The notes: generated by a model not told the origin, from the letters alone. DNA of 64,000 nt from Firmicutes bacterium ZOR0006 (GCA_000798955.1 JTLC01000010.1:1-64000); one strand, 5' to 3'. Shown: positions 53,015-63,322, numbered from the stretch's first letter. Made by a program: numbers and translations.

Positions 53015-53091
53015 TAAAATTTCTCGAGCTTTGAAGTGAATTCAGAGCTTTTTTTAGTGGCATAAAAAAATAAAAGCAGAAATAAAATAAG

Positions 53092-53138
53092 AAAAAGTGC
53101 ACCTGCAAATGTGAAAACATAAGAAGGTGCACTTTTTT
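53092..53138. terminator. Bidirectional terminator
   Basis: AAAAAGTGCACCT and AGGTGCACTTTTT pair, with A and T runs at both ends, between convergent genes. A weaker hairpin near 53027-53056 precedes it on the plus strand. Confidence 0.85.
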
Positions 53139-53140
53139 AA

Positions 53141-53926
53141 TTAGTGTGAAATTTGGATTTCGATGCCAACATGATCAGAAATCATTGCTTTATCTTCACC
53201 TGTGAAATGGCGATTTGCTTTTAAAACGACAAACGGACAATTGGCAAAAAAGAAGTCAATGCGTCGACCATGAAATCCAGTTCCCTCCCAACCATCAATT
53301 TCTTCTGCGATTGTCCAGTCAGAATCAGAACCTTTTACTAAATATAAATCAGTCCAGCCCTTATTAATAACATCGATATATTCTGGACTGAAGCTTGTGA
53401 TATTGCAATCACCAGCAAGGATAGTTGGAAGGTGTGTTGTACGAACATCGTGATCAAAAGCCGTAAATTGCTGCGTGAATGGATCACTACTATCACTCCA
53501 ACTAAAGTGTCCACTTGCAAATTGGATAGGAGTGTCCCCAACCTGGAGTGTGGCGAGCATCAATACGCGGCGGTTAAAGTCTTTGCTGTCATCGGTGTGT
53601 GAAACACGAAGTACACGATGATCTAAAATCGGTAAACGTGTTAAAATGCCAACAAATTCATTACATGTATCCCAAGCTTCGTGTGCAAAAGCAGTTATAA
53701 GTTGATATTCGGTTCGGCCAGCACTATGTAAATAATGTAATAAAAATTCACCAGTGTCCCAAATATCATCCTCGGGTTTTGGATCAATGAGTGCAACAAT
53801 TTCTTGTAAGCAAACCACATCATAATCATTACTCGCAAGAAATGCTCCAAAGCGAGTAAGACAATCTTTTGGATTAGATTCACCTAATCCATGTAAATTT
53901 TGACTAAAAATTTTAAATGATTTCAT
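53141..53926 (-). CDS. Endonuclease/exonuclease/phosphatase-family protein
   Basis: This 261-residue protein has the EEP fold: SQNLHG near the start, VCLQEIVAL with the metal-binding glutamate, ILAGDCNIT, and MISDHVGIEIQI with the catalytic histidine near the end. It could be a DNase, phospholipase-like or sugar-phosphatase enzyme; the substrate is not evident. No signal peptide is present. It stands alone. Confidence 0.82.
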   Translation of the reverse strand: MKSFKIFSQNLHGLGESNPKDCLTRFGAFLASNDYDVVCLQEIVALIDPKPEDDIWDTGEFLLHYLHSAGRTEYQLITAFAHEAWDTCNEFVGILTRLPILDHRVLRVSHTDDSKDFNRRVLMLATLQVGDTPIQFASGHFSWSDSSDPFTQQFTAFDHDVRTTHLPTILAGDCNITSFSPEYIDVINKGWTDLYLVKGSDSDWTIAEEIDGWEGTGFHGRRIDFFFANCPFVVLKANRHFTGEDKAMISDHVGIEIQISH

Positions 53927-53992
53927 TTTTTTCCCCTCTCATTTAATACCTTCATCCTAGCAATTTTATGAGCAAATGACAATCAAAAAAAA

Positions 53993-54019
53993 CAAAAAAG
54001 CTCCTTAAGTAAAGGAGCT
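53993..54019 (-). terminator. Terminator of the TtcA-like gene
   Basis: AGCTCCTT and AAGGAGCT form an 8-bp stem with A's to the left, giving a U-tract on the minus strand. Confidence 0.8.
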
Positions 54020-54028
54020 AGAATGTAC

Positions 54029-54793
54029 TTAGTTTTTATTTGGACCGATATAGTTTGTCGTGAAATCTTCAATATCCCAAAGGCGAATATCATCAGTGTT
54101 TGTTAACATATTGACGAAGTTATTACGTGCTTGTGGATATTGGGCATAAATACTTTCCATTAACGCTTTGACATCCTCGCGTGAAGTGTGTTTATCCATT
54201 GGGCACATCGATTGGACAATAACTAAGTCTTCATTGCGTTCGTGGGCAGAAATAATATCAGCTTCATGAACGAGTGCAAATGGACGAATCATTTCCATCC
54301 CATCACGATCTAAATACATCTTTGGTACGAATGTTCCCAGTTTTCCATTGAAAATTGCATTCATAAAGACAGTTTCAATAGCATCATCAACATGATGACC
54401 AAAGGCAAATTTATTACATCCATTTTGTTTTGCATAATCGATAACTAAAGCTTTTTTGAATTTCGAACACAGTGAGCATGGAAGACGGCCATCTTTATCA
54501 GCGTTTGCTTCTAAAATTTTACGCATATCCGTATTATACGCGTGGTACTCAATACCGCGGTCAGCACAGAATTTTACTAGTGGATCAAAATCCATTCCAT
54601 CAAACCCAAACTTTAGTGTGATTCCGACAACTGAAAAATTTTTATCAGGAAAGTTTGTCGCATAAATGTGTAATGCCCAAAGTAATAAAACACTATCTTT
54701 TCCACCACTGACACCAACGGCAATACGATCTCCATCTTGAATTAAATCAAACATTTTATCTGCTTTTCGTAAGCTCCCTAAAATCTTGCGCAT
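54029..54793 (-). CDS. TtcA-like tRNA thiolation protein
   Basis: This 254-residue PP-loop ATPase has GVSGGKDSVLLL (28-39). C106, C109 (LPCSLCSK) and C197 (SMCPMDKH) match the three cysteines that hold the [4Fe-4S] cluster of TtcA, which makes 2-thiocytidine at tRNA position 32. HHVDDAIETVFMN is also typical. The ATG at 54793 follows AAAGGAG; the longer frame is noncoding. Other members of this family modify different tRNA positions, so the exact target is uncertain. Confidence 0.85.
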   Translation of the reverse strand: MRKILGSLRKADKMFDLIQDGDRIAVGVSGGKDSVLLLWALHIYATNFPDKNFSVVGITLKFGFDGMDFDPLVKFCADRGIEYHAYNTDMRKILEANADKDGRLPCSLCSKFKKALVIDYAKQNGCNKFAFGHHVDDAIETVFMNAIFNGKLGTFVPKMYLDRDGMEMIRPFALVHEADIISAHERNEDLVIVQSMCPMDKHTSREDVKALMESIYAQYPQARNNFVNMLTNTDDIRLWDIEDFTTNYIGPNKN

Positions 54794-54978
54794 AATCTTC
54801 TCCTTTAAATTGACATGTATCAATATTTTAGCGTATTTTGCAATAAAACCAAATGGAAATCAGCAATTCTTAACTGAGAAATAAGGATTCTAATCTCAAA
54901 AGTGCATGATACATTCATTTTTATTGATGAAAGTGGTAGAATAGAAAGGAAAACTGACAGAGAATGGAAGTAGAAGCG

Positions 54979-55887
54979 ATGAATGGAATTTTAGTTGTAA
55001 ATAAAGATAAAGGGATGACAAGCCATGATGTTGTCTTTAAATTACGAAAAATTCTGCAAACCAAAAAAGTTGGACATGCAGGAACATTAGACCCTGAGGT
55101 GGATGGTGTTTTAGTTGTTTGTGTTGGTACAGCAACAAAAGTAAGCCAGTTTATGATGGCGGGAACAAAAACATACCGCGGCGAAGTAACGATTGGTATG
55201 AGTACAGAAACTGAAGATGCTCACGGTGCAACGGTAATGACAAAAACTGTTGAGTCAAATCAATGGTCAGAGGCAGAAATTGCGGCTGTGTGTCAATCAT
55301 TTGTTGGAAGGATTCAACAAACCCCACCGATGTATTCAGCAGTCAAGGTGAAAGGGAAAAAACTATATGAATATGCTCGTGCTGGTGAAAGCGTAGAGCG
55401 TCCTATTCGTGAAGTGGATGTATTTTCATTAGCATGGGAACCAGAAACATTGATATATGAAAATGGAACAGCTCGATTTAGTTTCACGGTTACATCTTCA
55501 AAAGGCCTGTATGTCCGCACATTAGCGGTCCAAATTGGGGAAGCACTGGGGTATCCTGCCCACATGTCAAATTTACGTCGCCTTGGTTCTGGTGTATTTA
55601 CATTAGCAGAAGCCCAAACATTGGCTGAAATTGAAGCCAATGGTCCGAATTTACAGAGTATTGCCCAAGCACTACGAGTTTATCCGCACGTGCAAGCAAA
55701 TGCTCATATTGCGAAACTTGTTCGCAATGGTGTCGTCTTACGGGAAAGCCAGTTGCCATTTCCACTGACAACACCGGAAGTTGTTGTGTACGATGGTGAA
55801 CAAGCATTAGCTGTCTATGGTCCACACCCAACGAAGTCAGATGCCTGGAAAGCGATTCGTGTATTCCAACAAGAAGAAGGGGAGTAA
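54979..55887 (+). CDS. truB: tRNA pseudouridine(55) synthase
   Basis: This 302-residue enzyme makes pseudouridine at position 55 of the T-loop of tRNA. It starts MNGILVVNKDKGMTSHDVV and has HAGTLDPEVDGVLVV with catalytic D38. RIQQTPPMYSAVKVKGKKLYEYAR and GLYVRTLAVQIGEALG are diagnostic. A start at 54964 is possible. It lies 3 bp before ribF, the usual arrangement in Bacillota. Confidence 0.95.
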   Translation: MNGILVVNKDKGMTSHDVVFKLRKILQTKKVGHAGTLDPEVDGVLVVCVGTATKVSQFMMAGTKTYRGEVTIGMSTETEDAHGATVMTKTVESNQWSEAEIAAVCQSFVGRIQQTPPMYSAVKVKGKKLYEYARAGESVERPIREVDVFSLAWEPETLIYENGTARFSFTVTSSKGLYVRTLAVQIGEALGYPAHMSNLRRLGSGVFTLAEAQTLAEIEANGPNLQSIAQALRVYPHVQANAHIAKLVRNGVVLRESQLPFPLTTPEVVVYDGEQALAVYGPHPTKSDAWKAIRVFQQEEGE

Positions 55888-55890
55888 GCC

Positions 55891-56862
55891 ATGCAAGTGA
55901 TTACATTAAATGAAGAAAAGTTTCGGCATCACCGCGTGTGTCCAATCAAAAAGCCACTTGTTTTAGCATTTGGTTATTTTGACGGTGTTCATCGCGGTCA
56001 TCAAGGTTTGATCCAGCAAGCCCAACACTATGCGAAGCAACATGATGCTTTAACAGCTGTTGTCACTTTTTGGCCAAATCCCAATGTGATGTTAGGAAAA
56101 ACAGTAGAAGCAGGTGCGATTACACCCGTGCAAATGAAAGAGCGAGTGATGGCACATTATGGTGTTGATGTCTTAATTACCGTTGAATTTTCTACTTGGG
56201 TGCAAAAATTAGCACCGCACGAGTTTCTGGAGCGCCTTTTTGCGCAATTTCCAGTCGCTGCAGTTGTAGTTGGTTTTGATTTTCGTTTCGGAAAAGATGG
56301 GAAGGGGAATGCGGATTTGTTAGCTGACTTTCCGTATCCAGTCCATGTTATTCCCGAAATTCAATATCAGAATGAAAAAATTAGTTCAACCGTTTTACGA
56401 ACAGAAATTCATCAAGGACAAATTTCACATGTGAATCACATGCTTGGTCGTGCCTATGAAGTCTGTGGCGTTGTGATGAATGGATTACAGAATGGGCGCA
56501 AGCTCGGCTATCCAACGGCAAATCTTGCCTTACAAGAAGCCTATGTGTTACCAGCTACTGGTGTTTATGCTGTGCGTATTTATGTTTTTGGTCAATGGTA
56601 TCAAGGAATGGCTAATGTCGGCCACGCACCAACAATTCGGCGTGATGAATTAACAGGCTCATTAGGAAATACCCATGAACCACTTATTGAAGTTAACATT
56701 TTCGACTTCGATGCGACGATTTATGGTGAAAGTGTCCGAGTTCAATTTATTGAACGTATTCGGCCAGAACAAAAATTCATCGGTGTTGAGGCTTTAAAAC
56801 AACAACTTGCGAGTGATAAAGAAACCATTCGCCAGTATTTTTCTGAGTTAATCAATTCATAA
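55891..56862 (+). CDS. ribF: Bifunctional riboflavin kinase/FAD synthetase
   Basis: This 323-residue enzyme converts riboflavin to FMN and FAD. The N-terminal FAD synthetase has FGYFDGVHRGHQGL and GFDFRFGKDGKG. The C-terminal kinase has GRKLGYPTANL and GVYAVRIYV, with EVNIFDFDATIYG. It is 4 bp downstream of truB and followed by rpsO. Confidence 0.95.
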   Translation: MQVITLNEEKFRHHRVCPIKKPLVLAFGYFDGVHRGHQGLIQQAQHYAKQHDALTAVVTFWPNPNVMLGKTVEAGAITPVQMKERVMAHYGVDVLITVEFSTWVQKLAPHEFLERLFAQFPVAAVVVGFDFRFGKDGKGNADLLADFPYPVHVIPEIQYQNEKISSTVLRTEIHQGQISHVNHMLGRAYEVCGVVMNGLQNGRKLGYPTANLALQEAYVLPATGVYAVRIYVFGQWYQGMANVGHAPTIRRDELTGSLGNTHEPLIEVNIFDFDATIYGESVRVQFIERIRPEQKFIGVEALKQQLASDKETIRQYFSELINS

Positions 56863-56995
56863 TCACAGAGTTAGTTGCAACCGGCAGCACAATAGTGTAT
56901 AATTTGAAGCGACCTTGTTCTAGGCTTTTCGACCACTCCGGCGATTTGCTTTGATGAAGGCGACTTTTATTTCAACTCAAAGGAGGATATTACAA

Positions 56996-57265
56996 ATGGC
57001 AATTACTAAAGAACGTAAAAACCAAATCATTGCAGAATATGCAACGAAACCAGGAGATACAGGTTCTCCAGAAGTACAAATCGCTTTATTGACTGAAAAC
57101 ATCAATAACTTAAATGTGCACTTCAAACAACACAAACATGACCACCACTCACGTCGTGGATTATTACAAATGGTTGGACACCGTCGTAACTTATTAAACT
57201 ATGTTAAGTCAAAAGACGTAACACGTTACGTAGCGTTAATTAACCGTTTAGGATTACGTCGTTAA
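56996..57265 (+). CDS. rpsO: 30S ribosomal protein S15
   Basis: This 89-residue protein binds 16S rRNA ([52 protein letters not shown]). The SD AAAGGAGG is ideal. A leader of about 130 bp lies upstream with likely hairpins near CGACC...GGCG, where S15 autoregulation usually occurs. Confidence 0.97.
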   Translation: MAITKERKNQIIAEYATKPGDTGSPEVQIALLTENINNLNVHFKQHKHDHHSRRGLLQMVGHRRNLLNYVKSKDVTRYVALINRLGLRR

Positions 57266-57351
57266 TCCCAAGTGTTGTCAAACACACTTAACTTATTACT
57301 ATAATTTTCAAATCACAAAATCACAAAAAATATAAATCACAAATCACACCG

Positions 57352-57378
57352 AAAAGAGCCGAAAGGCTCTTTTTTTTG
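57352..57378 (+). terminator. Terminator after rpsO
   Basis: AAAGAGCC and GGCTCTTT form an 8-bp stem with a GAAA loop and a long T run. Confidence 0.92.
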
Positions 57379-57479
57379 ATTCTGAAAAGGCACTACTTGA
57401 AGTTGTCAGCCGAAGCGTGTATAGTCTATACGGATATAATAAAGATGTCGGGATATCAAAGTGTGAAAGGGGATTTCAA

Positions 57480-58910
57480 ATGGCGATTTTACATTCAAAT
57501 AAAAAAAATGATCAACATAATTTTACCAATAAAGAAAATTATGATACGCCATTATTTGGTACGAAAGAAATGGATTTAACATTGCCGAAGAAAACATTGG
57601 CACAAGCATCGATTAGCCCGCAAGTAGCCTATCGCTTAATTGCTGATGAACTGATGGATGAGGGCAATGCACGTTTGAACTTAGCAACATTTTGTCAGAC
57701 GTTTATGGAGCCCGAAGCAATTCAATTGATGACAGAATCACTAGAAAAAAATGCAATTGATAAATCAGAATATCCACAAACAACGGAATTAGAAAACCGA
57801 TGTGTGAGCATCATTGCGGATTTATGGCATGTTCAAGCAGGAGAAAATTATCAAGGAACATCAACAGTTGGTTCTTCGGAAGCATGTATGCTTGGTGGAA
57901 TGGCAATGAAATTCCGATGGCGAACACTTGCCCAACAACGCGGATTAGATATCAATAAGCAAAAGCCAAATTTAATTATTTCCGCCGGCTATCAAGTCTG
58001 TTGGGAAAAATTTTGTGTCTATTGGGATATTGAAATGCGAACGATTCCATTATCACCGACACAATTGAGCTTAGATATCGAACTAGCAATGGCTGCTGTT
58101 GACGAATATACCATTGGGATTGTGGGGATTTTAGGCATTACTTATACAGGGAAATTTGATGATATTGCAACTCTTAATGAGAGAGTAACTGCGTATAATA
58201 AAGTGCATGAGCACCAGCTCGTCATTCACATCGATGGTGCATCCGGAGGCTTATACACCCCATTTGTTGATCCAGAACTCATGTGGGATTTCCGCTTGGA
58301 AAATGTCGTTTCAATTAATACTTCAGGCCATAAGTATGGACTTGTCTATCCGGGTGTAGGTTGGATTATTTGGCGAGATGAACATTATTTGCCAGATGAA
58401 TTAGTGTTTTCTGTTAGCTATCTTGGTGGGGATTTACCGACGATGGCGATTAACTTTTCACATTCAGCTAGCCACTTAATTGGGCAGTATTATAATTTTT
58501 TACGATTTGGCTACAATGGTTATCGAGCAATCCATGAACGAACACGAGATGTAGCACAATATCTCGCGCAAGCAATGGCGGAAACAGGATTATTTGATAT
58601 CTACAATGATGCCACAAATATTCCAATTGTCTGTTGGCGGATGAAAGCTGAAACAGAGAAACGGTGGGATTTATATGATTTAGCGGATCGACTTTTGATT
58701 CATGGATGGCAAATCCCAGCTTACCCACTTCCAGCAAATTTAGAGGATATCATTATTCAACGAATGGTGATTCGTTCGGATCTAAGTATGGATATGGCTG
58801 AGTTGCTCGTTCGAGATATCCACCAGGCAATGAAAGAACTCGATAAAGCCCATTACCTAGTAAGTGGTTCACAAATCAAACATACCAAGCCATCAGGATT
58901 TACGCATTAG
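57480..58910 (+). CDS. gadB: Glutamate decarboxylase
   Basis: This 476-residue PLP enzyme converts glutamate to GABA, consuming a proton for acid resistance. It has GTSTVGSSEACMLGGMAMK, HIDGASGGLYTPF, and NTSGHKYGLVYPGVGW with the PLP lysine. The length fits the bacterial GAD family. The start at 57480 follows AAAGGGG; the frame upstream to 57417 is noncoding. The usual GadC antiporter gene is not beside it and may lie elsewhere. Confidence 0.93.
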   Translation: MAILHSNKKNDQHNFTNKENYDTPLFGTKEMDLTLPKKTLAQASISPQVAYRLIADELMDEGNARLNLATFCQTFMEPEAIQLMTESLEKNAIDKSEYPQTTELENRCVSIIADLWHVQAGENYQGTSTVGSSEACMLGGMAMKFRWRTLAQQRGLDINKQKPNLIISAGYQVCWEKFCVYWDIEMRTIPLSPTQLSLDIELAMAAVDEYTIGIVGILGITYTGKFDDIATLNERVTAYNKVHEHQLVIHIDGASGGLYTPFVDPELMWDFRLENVVSINTSGHKYGLVYPGVGWIIWRDEHYLPDELVFSVSYLGGDLPTMAINFSHSASHLIGQYYNFLRFGYNGYRAIHERTRDVAQYLAQAMAETGLFDIYNDATNIPIVCWRMKAETEKRWDLYDLADRLLIHGWQIPAYPLPANLEDIIIQRMVIRSDLSMDMAELLVRDIHQAMKELDKAHYLVSGSQIKHTKPSGFTH

Positions 58911-58984
58911 TAGTGTGCGGAATTTTCTACATAATTAGTCAGATGATTCATAAATAGAGAAAAATGCCAATGAATCACAAGATA

Positions 58985-59026
58985 AAACGCCAAGAAAGCG
59001 GACAATGAGCCGGTAACTGGCGTTTT
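58985..59026 (+). terminator. Terminator after gadB
   Basis: AAAACGCCA and TGGCGTTTT pair across a long loop, followed by T's. Confidence 0.7.
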
Positions 59027-59121
59027 TGTATTTTGCTAAATCTGGAAATAAGCTTTTTTTTGCGATTTTTTTAGCGTATAATAAAGAAGATTAAGCTGAA
59101 AAATTGGAAGGGGAACAATAA

Positions 59122-59487
59122 ATGAGTCAAGAACGAACAAAAAAACTATTCATGGAATTTGTCCAAAAAAAGGATAAAGCTCAGAGTTATTTTGAAAAAG
59201 GCGATGCAATGTTAGCATTCAGTAAATACACGTATTACATTGATCATGTTGATTTAAATGAGGCACTTGATTATGAGATGCTTGGAAAAATTAGTGAATA
59301 CGTGAAAGAAAAACATAATCTGAATCTTGATGCGATTATGACAGTAGGTATTTTGGATAAACGCAAGAATGAAGGCTTAGAATTAACACCAGAGCAAGAG
59401 ACTTTTTTAGCAGATGCTAAAACTTATGTCGATGAAACATGGTTACGCTTATTACTTCATTTAGAGCAACCACAATTCATGAAATAA
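59122..59487 (+). CDS. Unknown helical protein, 121 residues
   Basis: This 121-residue protein (MSQERTKKLFMEFVQKKDKAQ...) appears all-helical, with no motif I recognise. A -10 TATAAT lies about 40 bp upstream and AAGGGGA before the ATG; a terminator follows. It is a single-gene unit between gadB and a DUF4184 gene. No function can be given. Confidence 0.75.
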   Translation: MSQERTKKLFMEFVQKKDKAQSYFEKGDAMLAFSKYTYYIDHVDLNEALDYEMLGKISEYVKEKHNLNLDAIMTVGILDKRKNEGLELTPEQETFLADAKTYVDETWLRLLLHLEQPQFMK

Positions 59488-59524
59488 TGTACAGTGACTA
59501 ATTTTTGAATGAATTTGTCAATAA

Positions 59525-59552
59525 AAGCAAGCTGAAAGGCTAGCTTTTTTTA
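59525..59552 (+). terminator. Terminator after the helical protein
   Basis: AAGCT and AGCTT pair with inner matches, followed by a long T run. Confidence 0.7.
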
Positions 59553-59609
59553 TTGGTTTCAACTATGATGAAAACGAATAATTATTCGTAAAAAGGAGGA
59601 GATGAGACC

Positions 59610-60356
59610 ATGGCATTTACAGTTGCGCATACAATTTGTGCGATACCCTTTTATAAAAAACGGTGGTTTAGTGTATCAGCCATCACACTGGGGTTAATCG
59701 CACCGGATTTAGCCTATTTTATCTTGTTTCAAAAAAGCTCAGATGTTTCAACGAAATTGCCAGGCTTTCTTTGGTTTACACTGCCAGCGAGTTTTGTCCT
59801 TTGGTGGACTTGGCAGGCGATTATTGCCCCACATGTGTATGAATTTTTAGCAGTGAAGCTACCAGAACGATCACAAAAACCTGAAACATACCAAGTGCTC
59901 TGGGTACTTTCATCATTTTTTTTAGGGATTGCCTTACACCATTTTGTTGATAGTTTTGCGGAGCCAGGGGGGTTATGGGTAGAAATGTTTCCAGCCTTTT
60001 TTGATCAAGAAATTTTAACTGTGCAAGTCACGACTTGGTTTCAGTATGGATTGTCGGCGATGGGAACAATTAGCTTGGTCGTTGTTGTGCTCTATTGGTG
60101 GTTTAAAAAACCAAAACTTGCGAAAGCAGCACGCAATCAATTACTCAAAGAGTTGGGGATTTGTTTTGTTGGATCATTATTTTTAACGGCTGCGACATTT
60201 GTACTTGTCCCAATTTCGCCACGGAACATCATGTTTTTTGTCATTTTTACGCTTGTGCGGATGATTTCAATGGGAGTAGTCACACTCGTCAGCTATATTC
60301 TAATTACAAATTGGCAGCAAACAGGATATTTACTCGTTGATAGAGACCTTGACTAA
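59610..60356 (+). CDS. DUF4184 membrane protein
   Basis: This 248-residue protein starts MAFTVAHTICAIPF and has GLIAPDLAYF and HHFVDSFAEPGG, the family signature. It has about six hydrophobic segments. The conserved H and D residues hint at metal binding. The function is unknown. AAAAGGAGGAG precedes the ATG. A terminator overlaps its stop codon. Confidence 0.82.
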   Translation: MAFTVAHTICAIPFYKKRWFSVSAITLGLIAPDLAYFILFQKSSDVSTKLPGFLWFTLPASFVLWWTWQAIIAPHVYEFLAVKLPERSQKPETYQVLWVLSSFFLGIALHHFVDSFAEPGGLWVEMFPAFFDQEILTVQVTTWFQYGLSAMGTISLVVVVLYWWFKKPKLAKAARNQLLKELGICFVGSLFLTAATFVLVPISPRNIMFFVIFTLVRMISMGVVTLVSYILITNWQQTGYLLVDRDLD

Positions 60357-60383
60357 CCATTTGGCATCGCCAGATGGTTTTTT
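60355..60383 (+). terminator. Terminator overlapping the DUF4184 stop
   Basis: AACCAT-TGGC and GCCA-ATGGTT pair, followed by TTTT. It begins inside the stop codon. Confidence 0.8.
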
Positions 60384-60408
60384 CGTTTCCATGAGCGTTC
60401 CAAATGTT

Positions 60409-60435
60409 TTAGCACTCTTGTTGACAGAGTGCTAA
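60409..60435 (+). promoter_or_regulatory. CIRCE element 1 with clpB promoter
   Basis: TTAGCACTC-N9-GAGTGCTAA is a perfect CIRCE, the HrcA operator. The -35 TTGACA (60421-60426) lies inside it and TAAGAT (60444-60449) follows after 17 bp, so bound HrcA blocks the promoter until heat or protein stress. Confidence 0.95.
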
Positions 60436-60465
60436 AACGATGGTAAGATAAAACCAGAAAATGAA

Positions 60466-60492
60466 TTAGCAGTCGTTGTATTAGAGTGCTAA
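60466..60492 (+). promoter_or_regulatory. CIRCE element 2 in the clpB leader
   Basis: TTAGCAGTC-N9-GAGTGCTAA differs from the perfect CIRCE by one base. It lies just before the SD AAAAGGAGG, giving a second HrcA site in the transcribed leader. Confidence 0.9.
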
Positions 60493-60507
60493 AAAGGAGG
60501 ATTTAAC

Positions 60508-63093
60508 ATGATGGATGTCAATAAATGGACAACGAATTTACAATTAGCAGTGGCGAGTGCACAGTCGCAAGCAGTGAGCCAAGCACAAAGTGAAATCACA
60601 CAACTCAATCTGCTATCAGCATTTTGGACACAAGAACGTTCACTTGTCAAACGAATTTTTGCACGTGCTGGGATTCAAGAAGGGCTTTTTAATCAAGCGT
60701 TACAACAAGCAATTCAGCAACAGCCCAAACTTGGTACAGCCAATAATAACATTGGATTTAACACGAATGTGATGGTGCTTTTCGATAAAGCAGTGACCTA
60801 TATGAATAACTATCAAGATGATTATTTAGCAATTGAGCATCTGGTGCTCGCGATGACAAAGAGCCAAGATCAAGATATTAAAAAACTATTTACAACATTT
60901 GATATTACTAAAAAACGTGTAGTCGAAGCATTACAAATTATTCGAGGGAATCAACGCATCACTTCAAAAGAACCAGAGGCAACGTATGAAGTGCTTGAGA
61001 AGTATGGTCGTGATCTTGTAGCCGAAGCACGCAGTGGAAAAATTGAACCTGTCATTGGCCGCGATGAAGAAATTCGCCGCATGATTCAAATTTTATCACG
61101 TAAAACAAAAAACAATCCAATTTTGATTGGTGAACCAGGTGTAGGAAAAACCGCAGTTGTCGAAGGACTAGCAAGTCGGATTATTCGCCAAGATGTTCCC
61201 GAGTCATTAAAAGATAAAATAATTTTTGAACTCGATTTGGGTTCATTAATTGCTGGTGCAAAATACCAAGGTGAATTTGAAGAACGCTTGAAAGCAGTTT
61301 TAAACGAAGTCAAAGAAAGTGATGGGCGAATTTTATTGTTTATTGATGAAATTCATATGCTTGTTGGTGCAGGACAAACCTCAGGAGCGATGGATGCAGG
61401 GAATTTGCTGAAACCAATGTTAGCACGTGGAGAACTTCACTTAATCGGAGCAACAACATTAAATGAATATCAAAAACATTTGGAAAAAGATGCGGCACTT
61501 GAGCGTCGATTCCAGCGAGTTGTAATTGATGAGCCAACTGTTGAAGAAACAATTACAATTTTGCGTGGATTGAAAGAACGTTTTGAAATCCATCATGGTG
61601 TTAAAATCGCTGATGCGGCACTAGTGAGTGCAGCAGTCATGTCTGAACGCTATGTGACAGACCGTTTTTTACCAGATAAAGCAATTGATCTCGTTGATGA
61701 AGCGTGTGCAATGATTCGAACAGAGATTGATTCGATGCCAGCCGAATTAGATATGCTTGTTCGCAAAGTCATGCAGTTAGAAATTGAAGAAGTATCATTA
61801 AAGCAGGAGCGTGATGAGGCCTCAAAGAATCGGTTACAATTATTGCGCAAAGAACTTGCAGATGCCAAAGAACAGATGCAAACGATGCGTGAACAATGGG
61901 AATATGAGAAGGCAGCAATTGGTGGTGTTCAAAAGTTGAAAGAAGATTTAGAACATGCACGACATGCACTTGAAATGGCACAAGCAAAATCTGACTATGA
62001 ACAAGCATCACAAATTCAATATGAAACTATTCCAAATTTAGAAAAAGCGATTTTAACTGCTGAACATGCTGAAACACAAGATGATCGAGCACATCGACTT
62101 GTTCGAGAAATTGTGACTGATGAAGAGATTGCTGAAATTATTGCGAAAGCAACCCATATTCCGGTTGCAAAATTGTTACAGGGAGAACGAGAGCGGCTAT
62201 TGCATTTAAAAGCGACACTAGGTGAACGTGTAATTGGACAAGAAGAAGCACTCGAATTGACAAGTGATGCGATTATCCGTGCACGTGCAGGCATTAAAGA
62301 TCCCCAACGACCAATTGGTTCATTCTTATTCCTTGGTTCAACAGGGGTTGGGAAAACGGAAGTAGCACGAACACTAGCAGAAACGTTATTTGCCTCAGAA
62401 GAGCACATGATTCGTATTGACATGTCAGAATATATGGAAAAACATGCAGTCAGTCGATTAGTTGGTGCACCTCCAGGGTATGTGGGATATGATGAAGGTG
62501 GACAGTTGACAGAAGCCGTCAGACGTAATCCATATTCAATTGTTTTATTAGATGAAGTAGAAAAGGCGCACCCAGATGTCTTTAATATTTTATTACAGGT
62601 ACTCGATGATGGTCGGATTACCGATGGAAAAGGGCGAACAGTCAACTTCAAAAATACGATTATTATTATGACTTCTAATATTGGTTCACAGCATCTCTTA
62701 GCTGAGCCTGACTATGATCTTGCTTCTCAGCAAGTAAGAGCCGAATTACGGAATTATTTCCGCCCAGAATTTTTAAACCGGATTGATGAAATTGTGATTT
62801 TCAAACCACTAGCAAAAACACATATCCATGAACTTGTACAAAAACAACTCGCATTACTTAACACTCGTTTGATTGAGCAAGGTATTCGCGTACAATTGAC
62901 ACCAACAGCTGTTGATTATATTGTCGAACACGGATATGAACCACAATTTGGGGCGCGACCATTGAAACGCTTTATGCAAAAACATATTGAAACGCTCGTA
63001 GCCCGCTTAATTATTAGTGGTGAAGTCGTGATGAATCAAACGATTTTAATTGATGTTCACAACCAACAACTTGTTTCAGTCATCCAAAACTAA
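60508..63093 (+). CDS. clpB: ClpB disaggregase
   Basis: This 861-residue Hsp100 chaperone rescues aggregated proteins with DnaK. The N-domain (1-145) is followed by NBD1 with GEPGVGKTA, a middle coiled-coil domain (about 400-530) that identifies ClpB rather than ClpC/ClpE, and NBD2 with GSTGVGKTE, ending in the C-terminal [16 protein letters not shown]. Two CIRCE elements and a sigma-A promoter precede it, so HrcA controls it. Either of the first two ATGs may be used. Confidence 0.96.
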   Translation: MMDVNKWTTNLQLAVASAQSQAVSQAQSEITQLNLLSAFWTQERSLVKRIFARAGIQEGLFNQALQQAIQQQPKLGTANNNIGFNTNVMVLFDKAVTYMNNYQDDYLAIEHLVLAMTKSQDQDIKKLFTTFDITKKRVVEALQIIRGNQRITSKEPEATYEVLEKYGRDLVAEARSGKIEPVIGRDEEIRRMIQILSRKTKNNPILIGEPGVGKTAVVEGLASRIIRQDVPESLKDKIIFELDLGSLIAGAKYQGEFEERLKAVLNEVKESDGRILLFIDEIHMLVGAGQTSGAMDAGNLLKPMLARGELHLIGATTLNEYQKHLEKDAALERRFQRVVIDEPTVEETITILRGLKERFEIHHGVKIADAALVSAAVMSERYVTDRFLPDKAIDLVDEACAMIRTEIDSMPAELDMLVRKVMQLEIEEVSLKQERDEASKNRLQLLRKELADAKEQMQTMREQWEYEKAAIGGVQKLKEDLEHARHALEMAQAKSDYEQASQIQYETIPNLEKAILTAEHAETQDDRAHRLVREIVTDEEIAEIIAKATHIPVAKLLQGERERLLHLKATLGERVIGQEEALELTSDAIIRARAGIKDPQRPIGSFLFLGSTGVGKTEVARTLAETLFASEEHMIRIDMSEYMEKHAVSRLVGAPPGYVGYDEGGQLTEAVRRNPYSIVLLDEVEKAHPDVFNILLQVLDDGRITDGKGRTVNFKNTIIIMTSNIGSQHLLAEPDYDLASQQVRAELRNYFRPEFLNRIDEIVIFKPLAKTHIHELVQKQLALLNTRLIEQGIRVQLTPTAVDYIVEHGYEPQFGARPLKRFMQKHIETLVARLIISGEVVMNQTILIDVHNQQLVSVIQN

Positions 63094-63226
63094 TCACAAT
63101 TCCTTATAAAAAAAGAGTTTGATTTAAAGTGGAGAGCATTAATGATAATTCGCAAAAAACATTGGTTTTTAGAGAGAGACTAGCTATAATTATTTTAAAA
63201 TCAAAGTATTTTATAGCTTGGATTTT
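63094..63226. other. Intergenic region between clpB and degV
   Basis: No gene and no clear terminator for clpB. A 13-codon ATG frame at 63142-63183 looks accidental. AGCTATAA near 63183 and TTATAGCT near 63211 can pair. Confidence 0.4.
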
Positions 63227-63277
63227 AACAAGTAGTTTGCAAAACTACTTGTTAAAGTATTTCTATAATTGTATAAT
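63227..63277 (+). promoter_or_regulatory. degV promoter with 27-bp palindromic operator
   Basis: TTGTTA (63249-63254), a 17-bp spacer and TATAAT (63272-63277) form a sigma-A promoter. A perfect inverted repeat, AACAAGTAGTTT-GCA-AAACTACTTGTT (63227-63253), overlaps the -35. Its size and position fit an operator for a dimeric repressor. The repressor is not in the window. Confidence 0.7.
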
Positions 63278-63322
63278 GGTATTATGATTTAAAACCTAAT
63301 GACACATCATAGAAATTTTGAG

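Noticed and set aside
57301-57350. AATCACAAA-type short repeats after rpsO
   Set aside because: Only a few irregular copies in an AT-rich spacer; no array or structure is formed.
63142-63183. 13-codon frame after clpB
   Set aside because: Weak SD, very short, and no sign of selection; treated as chance.
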